A stretch of DNA of 64,000 nt from Rapana venosa. Taxonomy: Eukaryota; Mollusca; Gastropoda; Neogastropoda; Muricidae. Made by a program: the position numbers and the translations under genes. This document shows, piece after piece, positions 46,601 through 58,950 of this stretch. Location: NCBI GenBank assembly GCA_028751875.1, contig CM054159.1:17145051-17209050 (forward strand). Direction: 5' to 3'. The notes under the pieces are model-generated. The model did no database searches. It was not told the DNA's origin and worked only from the letters and a program-made list of their open reading frames with translations. How positions within the stretch are numbered: position 1 is the first letter of the stretch; each line of letters begins with the position of its first letter.

Positions 46601-49600
46601 TCTTCCAGTGGAAGATAAATACACAGATCTGCCACCAACATCAATGAAAAATATCTTTTGCGTAATCAATGCTAATCACAAAATCAGCTTTTTTTTCTTC
46701 ACATTTCATGTGATTTTACAAAGAAAAATCTTAAAAAAAGAAAGAAAAACAAAATATACTTATGTATGTATGTACTTGGTGTTTTTTGAAAGACCCCTTC
46801 TCCCCACGAAATTATGTAAGCTATTGCATTGTTATCAATTTACAGTTCATCTTTGTTCTGTTTTTTTGCAACCAGAAAAAGCAAAAAATACACGGGCACA
46901 TATCACACACCACTATACTTATACAGCATTAATCTGTCATATACATTCTTAAAAGATCTGATGCTTAAAATCTCCAACAAAAAAACCCATAAAAACAAAA
47001 ATAAAACAAAACAGAAAACCTCTCCCCACACATTTTCTTCTTTATATTTGATCTCTTTATCTAAAATTTAAAAAACAACAAAAGAAAACAAAGACTAAGA
47101 AACCACAGGCACACCTTTTTCCACTACTAAGGTCAAAATCATACACCATAGTCTGGGTTTTTTTGCTCAGATATGTTGGTGTAAAATCTGTCATCAATCT
47201 TCAAGCAGAAAATCAATACACAGATCTGCCACCAACAATGACAAATATCTTTCACATTATCAAGGCTAATCAGAATGAACTTTTTTCTTTTATATTTCAT
47301 GCATTACGAAGAAAAACTTAAAAACAAAAATAAAACCAGATATACATATGTATGTATTTCTTTTTTTTTTTTTAAAGAAAAAGGCCCCTTCTCCCCACAC
47401 ACTTTCCACACAATTATGTAAGCACTTGCATTTTTCTCAGCAATTTACATTTCATCTCCGTACTGGTTTTTTGCAACCACAAAAAACAAGAAACACACAG
47501 GCATATATCACACACCACTATACTTATACAGCATTAATCGGTCATATACATTCTCAAAAGATGTGATGCTGTAAAATCTCAACAACAACAAAAAATACCC
47601 AACAGAAAAGCGTTCCCCACACACTTTCTTCACATCATTGTAGAACATGCTACATTTTTCTTGATTTACATTTCGATCTCATTATCTCAAATTTAAAACA
47701 AAACAAAACACACCACCCAAAAAACCAAGAAAAAGAAAAAGGCAGACTGTGTCTACTACTAGACTTAAAATCATATACCATAGCAATTTTTTTGTTGTTC
47801 ACATAATATGTTGGTGTAAAATCTGACATCAATCTTCCAGCAGAAGATCAATACACAGATCTGCCACCAACATCAATGAAAAATATTTTACACATTATCA
47901 ATGCTAATCACAGAATGAGCTGTCTTTTTTATTTCACATTATTTTATGTGATGTTACCAAAAAAGCCATTTAAAAACAAAAGTAAAACAAAATATATGTA
48001 TGCATGCATTTAGATTTTGAAAAATAGGCCCCTTCTCCCCACACACTTTCCACACAATTATGTAAGCTCTTGCATTTGTCTCGGCAATTTACATTTCATC
48101 TCTGTGCTGGTTTTTTGTAACCATAAAAAGCGAGAAACACACAGGCACATATCACACACCACATTACTTATACAGCATTAATCTGTCATATACATTTTAA
48201 AAAAATGTGATGTAAAATGTAAAAAAAAAATTCAACATAAAACAAAATTTAAAAAAAACAGAAAACCTCTCACCACACACTTCCTTCCACATTATTGTAG
48301 AACATGCTACATTTTTTCTCACTTTACATTTCATCTCATTATGTAAAATTAAAAAACAACAAACAAACCATAAGAAAAAAAATCGAAAAAAAAACCGACA
48401 GGATTACTGTCCACTACTAAACTTAAATCATGTACCTAAATTTTTTTTTGCTCATATATGTTGGTGTAAAATTTGCCATCAATCTTCCAGCAGAAGATCA
48501 ATACACAGATGTGCCACCAACATCAATGAAATATATCTTTCGCGTAAGCAATGCTAATCACATTATCAGCTTTCTTTTCTTTTCACATTTCATGTGATTT
48601 TACAAAGAAAACAAACCTTTAAAAACAAAAGCAAAACAAAATATACGTATGTATGTATGTACTTGGTTACAAAAAAGACTACTTCTCCCCACACACTTCC
48701 CACACAATTATGCAAGCTCTTGCATTTTTATCAATTTACAGTTCATCTCTGTGCTGGTTTTTTTGCAACCAGAATAAGCAATACACAGGCACATATCACA
48801 CACCACTATACTTATACAGCATTAAACTGTCATGTACATTCTTAAAAGATGTGATGCTTAAAGTCTCCAACAAAAAAGCTCATAAAAACAAAAATAAAAC
48901 AAAACAGAAAACCTCTCCTCACATATTTTCTTCTATTTACATTTAATATCTTTATCTAAAATTATATATAAAAAAAAGAAAACAAAGACTAAGAAACCAC
49001 AGGCACACTTTTTTTCACTACTTAATTTAAAATCATACACCATAGTCTGGGTTTTTATGCTCACATATGTTGATGTAAAATCTGCTATCAATCTTCCAGC
49101 AGAAGATCAATACACAGATCTGCCACCAACATCAATGAAAAATATCTTTCACATTATCAAGGCTAATCAGAATGAACTTTCTTTTTTTTCTTTTACATTT
49201 CATGCATTATGAAGAAAAACTTTTTTAAAAAACCAAACCAGATATACATATGTATGTATTTGGTTTTTTTATTTAAAGAAAAAGGCCCCTTTTCCCCACA
49301 CACTCTCCACACAATTATGTAAGCTCTTGTATTTGTCTCAGCAATTTACATTTCCTCTCTGTGCTGTTTTTTGCAAACATAAAAAGCAAGAATCACACAG
49401 GCACATATCACACACCACCATACTTTTACAGCATTAATCTGTCATATACATTCTTAAAAGATGTGATGCTGTAAAATCTCCAACAACAACAAAATTAAAA
49501 ACAAAATAAAAAACAGAAAAACATCTCCCCACACACTTCCTTCCACATCATTCTAGAAAATGCTACTTTTTCTTCAATTTACATTTGATCTCATTATCTA

Positions 49601-50650
49601 AAATTAAAAATTAAAAACAAGTTACAAAAAACTCCAAAGGAAAAAAAACACAGGCACACTCTGTCCACTACTAGACTTAAAATCATATACCATAACTTCT
49701 TTCTCATATCATTATATGTTGGTGTAAAATCTGCCATCAATCTTCCAGCAGAAGATCAATACACAGATCTGCCACCAACATCAATGTAAAATATCTTTCA
49801 CATTATCAATGCTGATCACAATGAACTGTTATTTTTTTCTTTCACATTCATGTGATTTTTCCAAAAAAGTAAACATTAAAAAAAAAAAATATATATATAT
49901 ATATGTATGTGGGTATTTCGTTTTCTTTTTTTAAAGGCCCCTTCTCCCCACACACTTTACACACATTTATGTCAACTCTTGCATTTGTCTCAGCAATTAC
50001 ATTTCATCTCTGTGCTGGTTTTTTGCAACCATAAAAGCAAGGAACTCACAGGCACATATCACACACCATTATACTTATACAGCATTAATCTGTCATATAC
50101 ATTCACTGTGTGATGCTGTAAAATCTCCATCAACAAAAATGTAAAAACAAACAAAACAACAGAAAACCCACACACTTTCTTCCACATCATTGTAAAACAT
50201 GCTACATTTTTCCTCAAATTACAATTGATCTCATTATTTCGACTTAAAAAAAAGAAAAAGAAAAAAGAAAAACAAACCAAAAAAAACCTACAAAGAAACA
50301 CAAAACACAGGAACACTCCGTCCACTACTAGACTTAAATCATATACCATGATTTTGTTTGCTCAATTATGTTGGTGTAAAATCTGCCATCAATCTTCCAG
50401 CAGATCATACACAGATCTGCCACCAACATCAATGAAAAATATCTTTTGCATCATCCATACTAATCACAGAATGAGCTGTCTTTTTTCCTTTCACATTTCA
50501 TGTAATTTTACGAAGATACCAAACATTTTAAAAAAAGAAGAAATATAAAACAAAATATAGGTACGTATTTGGTTACAAAAATAAAATAAAAGGCCCCTTC
50601 TCCCCACACACTTTCCACACAATTATGTAAGCTCTTTCATTTTTCTTAGC
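40660..50650. repeat. 10-kb satellite: about 650-bp dimeric monomer, 15 copies, higher-order structure
   Basis: The anchor GGTGTAAAATCTGCCATCAA (or a close variant) recurs near 41333, 41985, 42638, 43303, 43959, 44621, 45301, 45942, 46581, 47178, 47813, 48462, 49071, 49721 and 50372, giving spacings of about 600-680 bp. Each monomer has two related halves. Half 1 has CTCCCCACACACTTTCCACA, AATTTACATTTCATCTC and GATGTGATGCTGTAAAATCT. Half 2 has CTCCCCACACTTTCTTCCAC, AATTTACATTTGATCTC and ATATGTTGGTGTAAAATCTG. Monomers 1-3 (about 40.8-42.77 kb) are repeated as 4-6 (about 42.77-44.75 kb). A different three-monomer period of about 1.88 kb links 45.4-47.3 with 47.3-49.2 kb. Frames of up to 183 residues over it are broken differently in each copy and are not genes. 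Confidence 0.95.
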
Positions 50651-51020
50651 CATTTACAGAATAACAACATTCCTTGCATTCAATTTCACGGAAAATCATT
50701 GTCAGAACCATTGCAGTATACTGTTGCCTGCTGAACAAACAGAAATGTTTGCTATTCTTGTGATTACCACAGGACCAGATCAATTTTAGCTGGCATTTCA
50801 TCAGCATCAAAACAAAGAAGCTTTGGGGGGGAAAATCAAAATGAGACCAGTTGCCAATCATAAACAAATGTCCATCCAATGCTCATGTGAATATATGTAA
50901 ACTTGAAATTCACACACACAAAGTATGCAACTGTTGTGCTGGTTTCACAACAGCATATACTGGTGATGAAATACCATTGATATACTATCCCATTGATCTG
51001 CCTGTAGTATAAGTTATTCC
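50651..51020. other. unique stretch between satellites
   Basis: A 77-residue minus-strand frame (50879-50646) without recognisable motifs. No other feature. Confidence 0.4.
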
Positions 51021-51024
51021 CTCA

Positions 51025-51026
51025 CA

Positions 51027-51070
<44 letters not shown>

Positions 51071-52290
51071 CACACACAGCCTTTCCTATACTGCATACTC
51101 ACTACCTCCATCCTCCCTGCCTTCTTTGTCTACACCCCCCCCCCCCTTCCACTGACACACACCCATCATTCCACCACACACACATTGACACACACCATCA
51201 TTCTCACACACACACATTGACACAACCATCATTCTCACACACACACACATTGACACACACACATCATTCTCACACACACACATTGACACACACCATCATT
51301 CTCACACACGCACATCTCTCCCCCCCCCCCCCCCATACACACACTATCATTCTCAGCATTCATCATTCTCTCTTACCCTCCATCATTCACACACATCACA
51401 CCCCATCATTCACACACTCACACCCCATCATTCACACACACACACACACCACAACCCCATCATTCACACACACACACACCCCATCATTTCACACACACAC
51501 ACCCCATCATTCACACACTCACCACCCCATCATTCACCACAACACACACACCACACACACACCACACCATCATCACACACACCACACCCCATCATTCACC
51601 ACACATCCCCACAACCCATCATCCACACCCACCCCATCATTCACACACCACACCCATCATCACACACACACACCCATCATTCCACACACTCACACCCCAT
51701 CATTCCACACACTCACACCCCCATCATTCACACACACTCACACCCCATCATTCACACACCCCCACACCCCATCATTCACACACACACAACCACCATCATT
51801 ACACACACACACACACACACCCATCATTCACACACACACACCCACCATCATTCACACACACACCACCCCATCATTCACACACACACACCCCCATCATTCA
51901 CACACACACACCCCATCATTCCACACACAACACATCACACACACACCCCATCATTCACCACACTCACACCCCATCATTCACACAACCATCACCACACACA
52001 CAACCCCATCTATTCACACACACACACACCACACACCCCATCATTCACCACACACACACACACACCCCATCATTCACACACTCACACACACCCATCATTC
52101 ACACACCACACCCATCATTCACCACAACACACACACACACACACCCATCATTCACACACACACACCATCATTCACACACACACACCCCATCATTCAACAC
52201 CACACCCCATCATTCACACACACACCCCATTATTCACACACACACACACACACACACCATCATTCACACACACTATCATTCTCAAAAACA
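51025..52290 (+). repeat. CA-rich minisatellite with CCCATCATTCA motif
   Basis: More than 50 copies of CATCATT(C)ACACACAC with variable CA length. Units are about 18-30 bp and the first units contain ATTGACACACACC. A 372-residue histidine/threonine/serine frame (51217-52335) results from it and is not a gene. Confidence 0.9.
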
Positions 52291-53020
52291 CACACACTTC
52301 TTTCGCAAGTGCTTCCCCTACCCCCACCCCTTTAAAAAAAAAACACCTAAAAACCCATAACTATCCCTATCCACTCACTCACACACAATCCTACCTCTTC
52401 CCCCATTCCCGAACCATCTTACCCCTCCCCCTTCCTAGCACCTCTGTCCCTAAAATTCTACCACCACCCCAACCCCTCTAAGAAAGGAATTTGCCATCGT
52501 GTCAGCATGCACCAAACTATCTACCTGCCTTTTGTGTCCACATGACGACCAGGATTAGTGTAACAGTTAGTTTGAAAATTAGTATGAACAGTTAGCAAAA
52601 AAGGAAAGGGCTGGTTGTCTGGTCTGTCTGTTGGAAAGCATGTGGACACAGCAGCAGATAGAATTGATGGTACGTAGCTGTAGACACAGTTACCAGTTAA
52701 CAGGACTTTCTGGGGCTTAAATTTCGATTTCTTTTATCACAAATTTCCAGCTTTGCTATCAGCAAAGACTGTTGAAGACTTTTGTGTCCATTAAAAAAAA
52801 AAGAATAAACCCAAAATAAACCATCTGAGGTCTTTTGAATAAAGGTCAAAATCAACCATGTGAATTTTTTTTCAAAAATCAAGGCCAAAACTCAATGTGT
52901 TTTTGAAAACTAGGGCCAAAATCAACAAGGGGAGAAAAATCTATCACTATCGGCGGCCCTCTTCTCCCTATCCCCACTTATCCAATGCTGTATTCTGCCC
53001 CCTCCTCTCCTCACTACCAC
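52291..53020. other. non-coding stretch, nothing recognised
   Basis: No supported frame. 52790-52930 has three loosely repeated GGCCAAAATCAAC-type phrases. Confidence 0.45.
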
Positions 53021-53023
53021 CAC

Positions 53024-53076
<53 letters not shown>
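53024..53076 (+). repeat. (CA)n microsatellite
   Basis: Uninterrupted CA repeats. Confidence 0.95.
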
Positions 53077-53078
<2 letters not shown>

Positions 53079-53174
53079 TGGTCTTTTCCTTTGGTCTGTT
53101 ATTTTACGCGTAAAATCTAAGACGACCTTACGTTTGCTACTGCTACTGCACACAGAATATTCTGTGTGTATCAG

Positions 53175-53684
53175 TACTGCGACTACTGCTACTACTACTG
53201 CTGCTGCTACTGCTACTGCTGATGCTACTGCTACTTACACACACCCCATCATACACACACACCCCACACACGTATAAACCACACAAACACACACACATAC
53301 CACTCCACCACACACACACACACGCACGCACACAGCACTTCACCACACACACACACACACACACAACACAGACACACACACACCACACATACCCACTACT
53401 ACACCACACTTACACATCTAACACACACACACATATCACAGACACACACACGCACTCACGTGCACACATATACACACACACCACACCACACACTAACACA
53501 CAAACTACACACACACACACACCACACACTTACACACACACCCACCACACACTTACACACACACCCCTCTCATACATACACCCTAACACCTTCCCCACTT
53601 ACTACTACACCACACACTACTACTACTACTACAACTACCCCCACACACACACACATTCACACTACTACTACTACTACTACTACT

Positions 53685-53722
<38 letters not shown>

Positions 53723-53725
53723 ACC
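53175..53725 (+). repeat. compound (CTG/CTA)n, (CA)n and (CTA)n repeats
   Basis: CTA/CTG trinucleotides at 53178-53236, impure CA repeats with CACCACAC motifs to about 53570, then (CTA)n blocks and a final CA tract to 53719. Confidence 0.9.
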
Positions 53726-54115
53726 TCTTACTAAAAACCTATATAAAACTTTACACTGCAGTAAAATCATGGAAAGATAACCAGAGGGAGATCACCACAT
53801 AGATTGGTTCACAATACTATAACAGTATCACCAATCTTACTAACATTAAACACACACAATCATCCTAATTCCTTTAGCACGTTGCCCCCATTATCTATAC
53901 AACTGCCTTTTCCAATAATAAAAGCAGAATATGTGAAAGTCAGCCTTACATGGATTGACCGGCTTCAACAGGAATTACATCAAGTATTTTCCAATAGCTC
54001 TTTGGGATTCATTAAAAAATGTGTACCAAAAAAAAAGGGAGGCAGCATTACAAATAGTTGCCAGCCCTGTATGGCATGTTTCAACAATAGCATTGTCTCA
54101 GCTGATCAGTAAATC
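53726..54115. other. non-coding stretch, nothing recognised
   Basis: One 102-residue plus-strand frame (53804-54112) shows no recognisable domain. Confidence 0.4.
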
Positions 54116-54117
54116 CA

Positions 54118-54432
54118 AATCAGTAAATTTCTTCTTTTTTCTTCTTTTTTTCTTCTTTTTTCTTTTTTTCTTGTGCGTCTTTTTTTCTTTTTTTCTTCTT
54201 CTTTTTTCTTCTTCACATGCATACTGTAAAGCACTATTTTTTTTGTTTCAATATTTTGAGGGTCTTCTTTTTCTTTTTCTTTTTTTTTGCTTTTGGGGGT
54301 TTCTATTTTTTTCCCGTTTTTTTACCATGGTTTTTCTTTTTTTTTTTAGCCATGGCGGGTTTGGGTTTTTTTCCCCTTTTTTCAATGGGTGCTACTTTTC
54401 AGTCATACATATCAATACTTTTTTTTTTACAT
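54118..54432. repeat. T-rich low-complexity tract
   Basis: T runs broken by C and TTC. Phenylalanine-rich frames here are artefacts. Confidence 0.8.
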
Positions 54433-54552
54433 CAAGTCATCACCGACAGTAGTAGGATGAACTTTGCAGTGATGGCCTTGCACATTCTTTCGACATTTTT
54501 TGTGTCACAGTTTTTCCCCCTAGCTGCTCCACACAATGTTGGGAGTCCTGCA

Positions 54553-54888
54553 CTAGAATGTGATGGGGATGTTTTCCATGACGGCGGTGTCCTGCTCTCT
54601 TCTGCGACATTGCCGCCATCTGATGTCCTGGGCAATGGCAGCAATGTCCTCAGCAGCGATGTCCTTGGCGATGTCCTTGGAAATGATGTCCTGGGCGATG
54701 TCCTCGGCGGCGATGTCTTTGGCAGCGATGTCCTTGGCAGCGATGTCCTTGGCAGCGATGTCCTTGGCAGCAATGTCCTTGGCAGCAATGTCCTTGGCAG
54801 CAATGTCCTTGGCGATGTCCTTGAAAGTGATGTCCTCAGCGATGGAGGCGAAGTCCTCCTCCATGTGGCTCCTGCCAAAATACACGTT
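54553..54888 (-). other. 15-bp minisatellite in a possible minus-strand coding exon
   Basis: Sixteen or more units of GATGTCCTTGGCAGC and variants lie between about 54620 and 54840. Because the unit is a multiple of three, it keeps frames open on both strands. On the minus strand one frame reads FGRSHMEEDFASIAEDITFK, then repeated AAKDI pentapeptides, then MENIPITF and a stop at 54553. An acceptor-like TATTTTGGCAG precedes GAGCCACATGGAGGAG at 54880. The competing plus-strand frame (54217-55179, 320 residues) reads DVLGS repeats but runs into T-rich DNA and a SINE. No homologous family is recognised, so coding status is uncertain. Confidence 0.35.
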
Positions 54889-54899
54889 ACAACCATCAG

Positions 54900-55210
54900 T
54901 ATAGGCCTTATAGGGGACGGGATAGCTCAGTGGTCGGAGCACTCGCTTTCCCCCAGCCAAGTTAAGCAGCGTCGAGCGTCGTTACCAGTTGGATGGGTGA
55001 CCGTTTGCGCGCCTTGGCTTCAGTATAGTTCCCCAGTTCACCCAGCTGTAAATGGGTACCTGCCCTCTTTAGGGTCAGGGAAGGTAAAGCAGCGAGGGAG
55101 AGGAGATGGGCGCCGCCCTCAATATGCTGGCCCTAGAGAAGTGAGGTCTCTGACGCCTCGCTCCCCTACGACCTTATAGGTTATGGGACTCCTTTACCTT
55201 TATAGGCCTT
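54900..55210 (+). mobile_element. young tRNA/5S chimeric SINE with target-site duplication
   Basis: The element (54910-55200) is complete, with tRNA-like head, 5S-derived control region, body and CTTTACC tail. It is flanked by a perfect 10-bp duplication, TATAGGCCTT, at 54900-54909 and 55201-55210. Confidence 0.92.
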
Positions 55211-55675
55211 TAATATACTTATGGTAATAGTAGTTTTCATAGTTATTGACTTATCTAATATTACACACATTATTATAACATGTAACCATTTACCCTTTTA
55301 AACAAGTTAAAATAAATAAGTAAAAAGCATGTTCATTACTGGGCCCGTTTATTGTCCTATAATTTTGTTTATATTTTTGTCCATTTGTGTGTTTGTGTTT
55401 GTGTGTGTGTGTGTGTGTGTGGTGTGTGCAAAAGAAAAAACATACATAAAAAGGTCATGCTGACTAAAGACAAATTTGACAGGCAGCTACATATAAAAAA
55501 GGAAACATCAGTTTTAGTTGCACAGTGATATTTTCCTGCTCAACTTAAACATAGGGGATGGTCAAAATGACATTCAATTAAAAATTATTGGTAAAATTAT
55601 CACCCATGTCTTAGCTATAAACCAATTGATGTTACTGAAACCACAACCACCACCCAGGAATATTGATGAAAAAAG
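55211..55675. other. non-coding stretch with a short (TG)n
   Basis: TG repeats at 55396-55422. Otherwise nothing recognised. Confidence 0.5.
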
Positions 55676-55677
55676 AA

Positions 55678-55905
55678 AAAGTCCTTCGGATGAGACTATA
55701 AACCGAGGCTCCGTGTTCGAACGCATGCAGAACATCTTGCGCACACGTTAAATCCTGTTCCGCTTTTCGGAAGAGTAGGCCATTGTGTGCCGGTGGAAAC
55801 ATGACAGAATTTACAAAACCGCATACACACGGGGATTGGATGTAAAAAAGCACATGAGTGCTTATTCCATTATCCTCGATATAAAGGAATAAATGAATAA
55901 ATAAA
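55678..55905 (+). mobile_element. core SINE lacking its tRNA head, plus strand
   Basis: Starts at AGTCCTTCGGATGAGACTAT and is well conserved to CCATTATCCTCGATATAAAG with an AATA-type tail. Its 5' truncation is like that of many SINE copies. Confidence 0.85.
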
Positions 55906-56290
55906 AGTCTGGTTTTGTGGCTGTAATGGGATTTTATAATGATTCTAAGAAAGAAGGTGGCAGGTTAAAATTTGAACTCAATGTCAAAGTCCTTGAGATG
56001 AGACTATAAATCAAACGTGACACTCCACCATGAAATGAGTCGCTTTGCACCTGATCCACTTTTCTGCTAGGATTTATTTTAGGCAGGTGGGGGTCATGTT
56101 CAAACAATTTAATCTCATCATTGAGGAAAAAAATTACAAGGATTTGTTTAAAAGTATCATAGTTCATATTTGTCTCTATTAGTTCAGATTTAAGGCGATT
56201 TGATAACACTTTGGGACAAAAAATTGACATTTACTAGGCATATATTCTGGAGATATCTTCCACTTTCATAGCTCAAATACGACAAGGGTT
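55906..56290. other. non-coding stretch, nothing recognised
   Basis: A 98-residue minus-strand frame (56230-55934) has no recognised motif. Confidence 0.4.
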
Positions 56291-56296
56291 TCATAC

Positions 56297-56387
56297 CTTT
56301 CTTCGAACTATGGCCATGCCACTCTTTGACTCCAGTTCATGATGGCTGCCACTGCACACGTGGCACTTGGTTCCAGTCCCACAGCTC
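56297..56387 (-). other. possible exon with cysteine/histidine cluster
   Basis: On the minus strand an acceptor-like CCGTGCTTTCAG precedes 56387 and a donor-like AAAG then GTATGA follows 56297, enclosing 91 bp. The only open frame reads SCGTGTKCHVCSGSHHELE, then SKSGMAIVRRK, an arrangement resembling a CCCH-type zinc site. It requires two bases from the previous exon. Family not recognised. Confidence 0.35.
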
Positions 56388-56400
56388 CTGAAAGCACGGG

Positions 56401-56799
56401 AGTCCGAAATCAGTAACACTGGAAATTCAGTTCGTTTTTTTGGACAAACATGACAGTCAGTCACCTGACCATGTTACTTAAAAAGAGGTTGAATGATTAA
56501 AGGATTATTATTTACATTGTGTGCAATAATGCTCATTTACTTTTTTTTTAGCTCAAATATGAATGATTCAATACTTTTAAAACATGAAATATAGAACAAG
56601 CACATAACATTACAATTTATTTTAACAATTATTTGAATGCAGTTTTTGTTGCTGTTGTTGATTAATCGATCTATAATTAATATGCACAACAATTATGTAA
56701 AACATGCTTTAAAAAAGGACGAGGGTTACAAGTCAATTATTTAAAAAACCAACACCATTTAAATGGTTTAGATACAAATGAGATCGGCAGTATTCTCAC
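56401..56799. other. candidate intron, nothing else recognised
   Basis: AT-rich sequence between the two possible minus-strand exons. Confidence 0.3.
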
Positions 56800-56900
56800 C
56801 TGGGTTTTGATCCCCTTCATGCAGGCAGCTGGTTTATGGAACTTACAGCTGTGATCCTTCCCCTCATTCAGTGACCGACGGCGCTGGATGTGACTGGAGC
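56800..56900 (-). other. possible exon with cysteine/histidine residues
   Basis: The minus-strand frame RRRSLNEGKDHSCKFHKPA, then ACMKGIKTQ, ends at 56800 before a strong donor (CCCAG then GTGAGAAT). The upstream boundary is unclear because the frame runs into the 77-bp array, whose units resemble the start of this segment. It ends in phase 0, which does not match the phase needed by the exon at 56297-56387, so an extra exon or an indel would be required. Confidence 0.3.
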
Positions 56901-58110
56901 TGTTCTGGAGTGTTGATCTTGGCACAGGCGATGCTTCCCGTTGCTCAGTTTTTGATGGCACTGGATTTGACTGGAGCTGTTCTGGTGTAACGACTTTGTC
57001 ACAGGCAATGCTTCCCATCGTTCAGTTTTTGATGGCACAGGATTTAATTGAAGCTGTTCTGGAGTACTGACTTTGTCACAGGCGATGCTTCCCATCATTC
57101 AGTGACTGACGGCACTGGATGTGTGACTGGAGCTGGTCTGGTGTGTTGACTTTGGCTCAGGCGATGCTTCCCATCGTTCAGTTTTTGATAGCACTGGATT
57201 TTACTAGAACTGTTCTGGTGTATTGACTTTGGATCAGGCGATGCTTCCCATCATTCAATGACTGATAAGATTGCGTTGGACCTGACTGGAGCTGTTCTGG
57301 TGTATCTGGCATAGGCGATGCTTCCCATCGTTGTATTTTTATGGCACTGGATTTGACTGGAGCTGTTCTGGTGTAACGACTTTGTCACAGGCGATGCTTC
57401 CCCTCATTCTTTTATTGCTGGCGCTGGATTTGACTGGAGCTGTTCTGGTGTGTTTACTTCAGCATAGGCGATGCTTCCCATCGTTTGGGCTTTTTTATGG
57501 CACTGGATTTGATTGGAGCTGTTCTGGTGTACTGATTTTTGCACAGGCGATGCTTCCCATCATTCAGTGACTGACGGCACTGGATGTGTGACTGGAGCTG
57601 TTCTGGTGTATTTGGCACAGGTAATGCTTCCCATCGTTTGGGTTTTTTTATGGCACTGGATTTGATTGGAGCTGTTCTGGTGTACTGATTTTTGCACAGG
57701 CGATGCTTCCCATCATTCAGTTTTTGAAGGCGCTGGATTTGATTGGAGCTGTTCTCGTGTCCTAATTTTGGCACAGGCGATGCTTCCCATCATTCAATGA
57801 CTGGCTGCATAGGATGTGTGACTGGAGCTGTTCTGGTGTGTTGCCCTTGGCACAGGCAATGCTTCCCATCATTCAGTTTTTGATGGCACTGGACCTGACC
57901 AGCGTTGTTATGGCACAGGCGATGCTTCTTGTCAACCAGTGACTGGTGGTGCTGGACCTGATGGAGCTGTTCTGGAGTATTGACTTTGGCACAGGCATGT
58001 TTTCTATCATTCAGTTTTTGAAGGCGCTGGATTTGACTGGAGCTGTTCTGGTGTGTTTACTTCAGCATAGGTGATGCTTTCCATCATTCAGTGACTGATG
58101 GCCCTGAACT
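56870..58110. repeat. 77-bp minisatellite, about 16 copies
   Basis: ATGCTTCCC recurs every 76-79 bp (56931, 57008, 57085, 57164, 57241, 57318, 57394, 57471 and onward). Units include ACTGGAGCTGTTCTGGTGT. Two variants differ in the middle, one with CAGTTTTTGATGGCACTGG and one with CAGTGACTGACGGCACTGG. Unit length is not a multiple of three, so the frames across it are not a repeat protein. Confidence 0.92.
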
Positions 58111-58247
58111 TGAACTATTCTGGCTCTTTTTGTACCTGTTGAAACAGAAGCAAGTCCCAAACTTTAGAATCGAATAACAAACAATATATGCTAAAACTAA
58201 GCTATCAATCTACATATGACAAATGTAAATCAATCAACCAGTCACCA

Positions 58248-58560
58248 TAGCATAAAAGGTAGCACAGTGGATTCTTGGTTGTTAGGTTGTGGGTCCAAAT
58301 CCCTTAAGAGGCATAAATAAGGGGGAGGGGGGTTCAGTATCTAAATCTAGCCAGCCCTGACCCAGAGAAAAACTTATGTGCCCAATGGGAGGGCTGGGAC
58401 CAAATGTTGAGCAAACTGGGACCCCAAATCTGCCCATCAAACACTTTACAGATGCATCACTAAGTGTTTCAATAAATTACTTGACCAACACTGCAGGTGC
58501 CTGTCGCTCTCAGGCCTGTTCGACAACGCAGAGAGTATTTTGATTTTTTAAAAATACTGC
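58248..58560 (+). mobile_element. possible old tRNA-derived repeat
   Basis: AGGTAGCACAGTGGATTC and GTGGGTCCAAATCCC could be decayed A and B boxes at SINE-like spacing. Nothing downstream matches the other families. Confidence 0.3.
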
Positions 58561-58950
58561 AGAGTACATCACTGCCAAGTAGTCTTCAAAATTGGTTAAT
58601 ATAATGCTGCATAACCATCAAGTATTATGCAGTTTTTGTTTGTTGTTTTTTTTAAACTAATTTTGTTGCTCCTTTTGATAGGATATTTTCTTCCATGCCC
58701 TAGACAGGCAGAAAAGAGCAAGAAGATAAAACACAAATGCAAACACAGACTCTACCAAACAGTACTGGAGCATTTCCAAAATGAACAGGCTCCAAGACAG
58801 AAAAAGGCAACAAAGCCAAACAAGCAAGGACACACAACCCAGACAGAATTGGCAGGCATAGTTGAAAACAAAACATGTAAACAAATACACTGTACAAAGG
58901 CAGAGAGATTCTAGCTTAAGTAGTCAAAAAGATGACAAAACGAACGGTAC

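Noticed and set aside
51217..52335. 372-residue histidine/threonine-rich open frame
   Set aside because: It is the translation of a CA-rich minisatellite with variable unit length; no start context, domain or codon pattern.
54217..55179. 320-residue plus-strand frame
   Set aside because: It joins a T-rich tract, a 15-bp minisatellite and a young SINE. The SINE insertion alone shows the C-terminal third is not an ancestral coding sequence.
58627..58914. 95-residue plus-strand frame with a hydrophobic start resembling a signal peptide
   Set aside because: The hydrophobic part is a T-rich run and the rest is lysine-rich without motifs; there is no supporting context.
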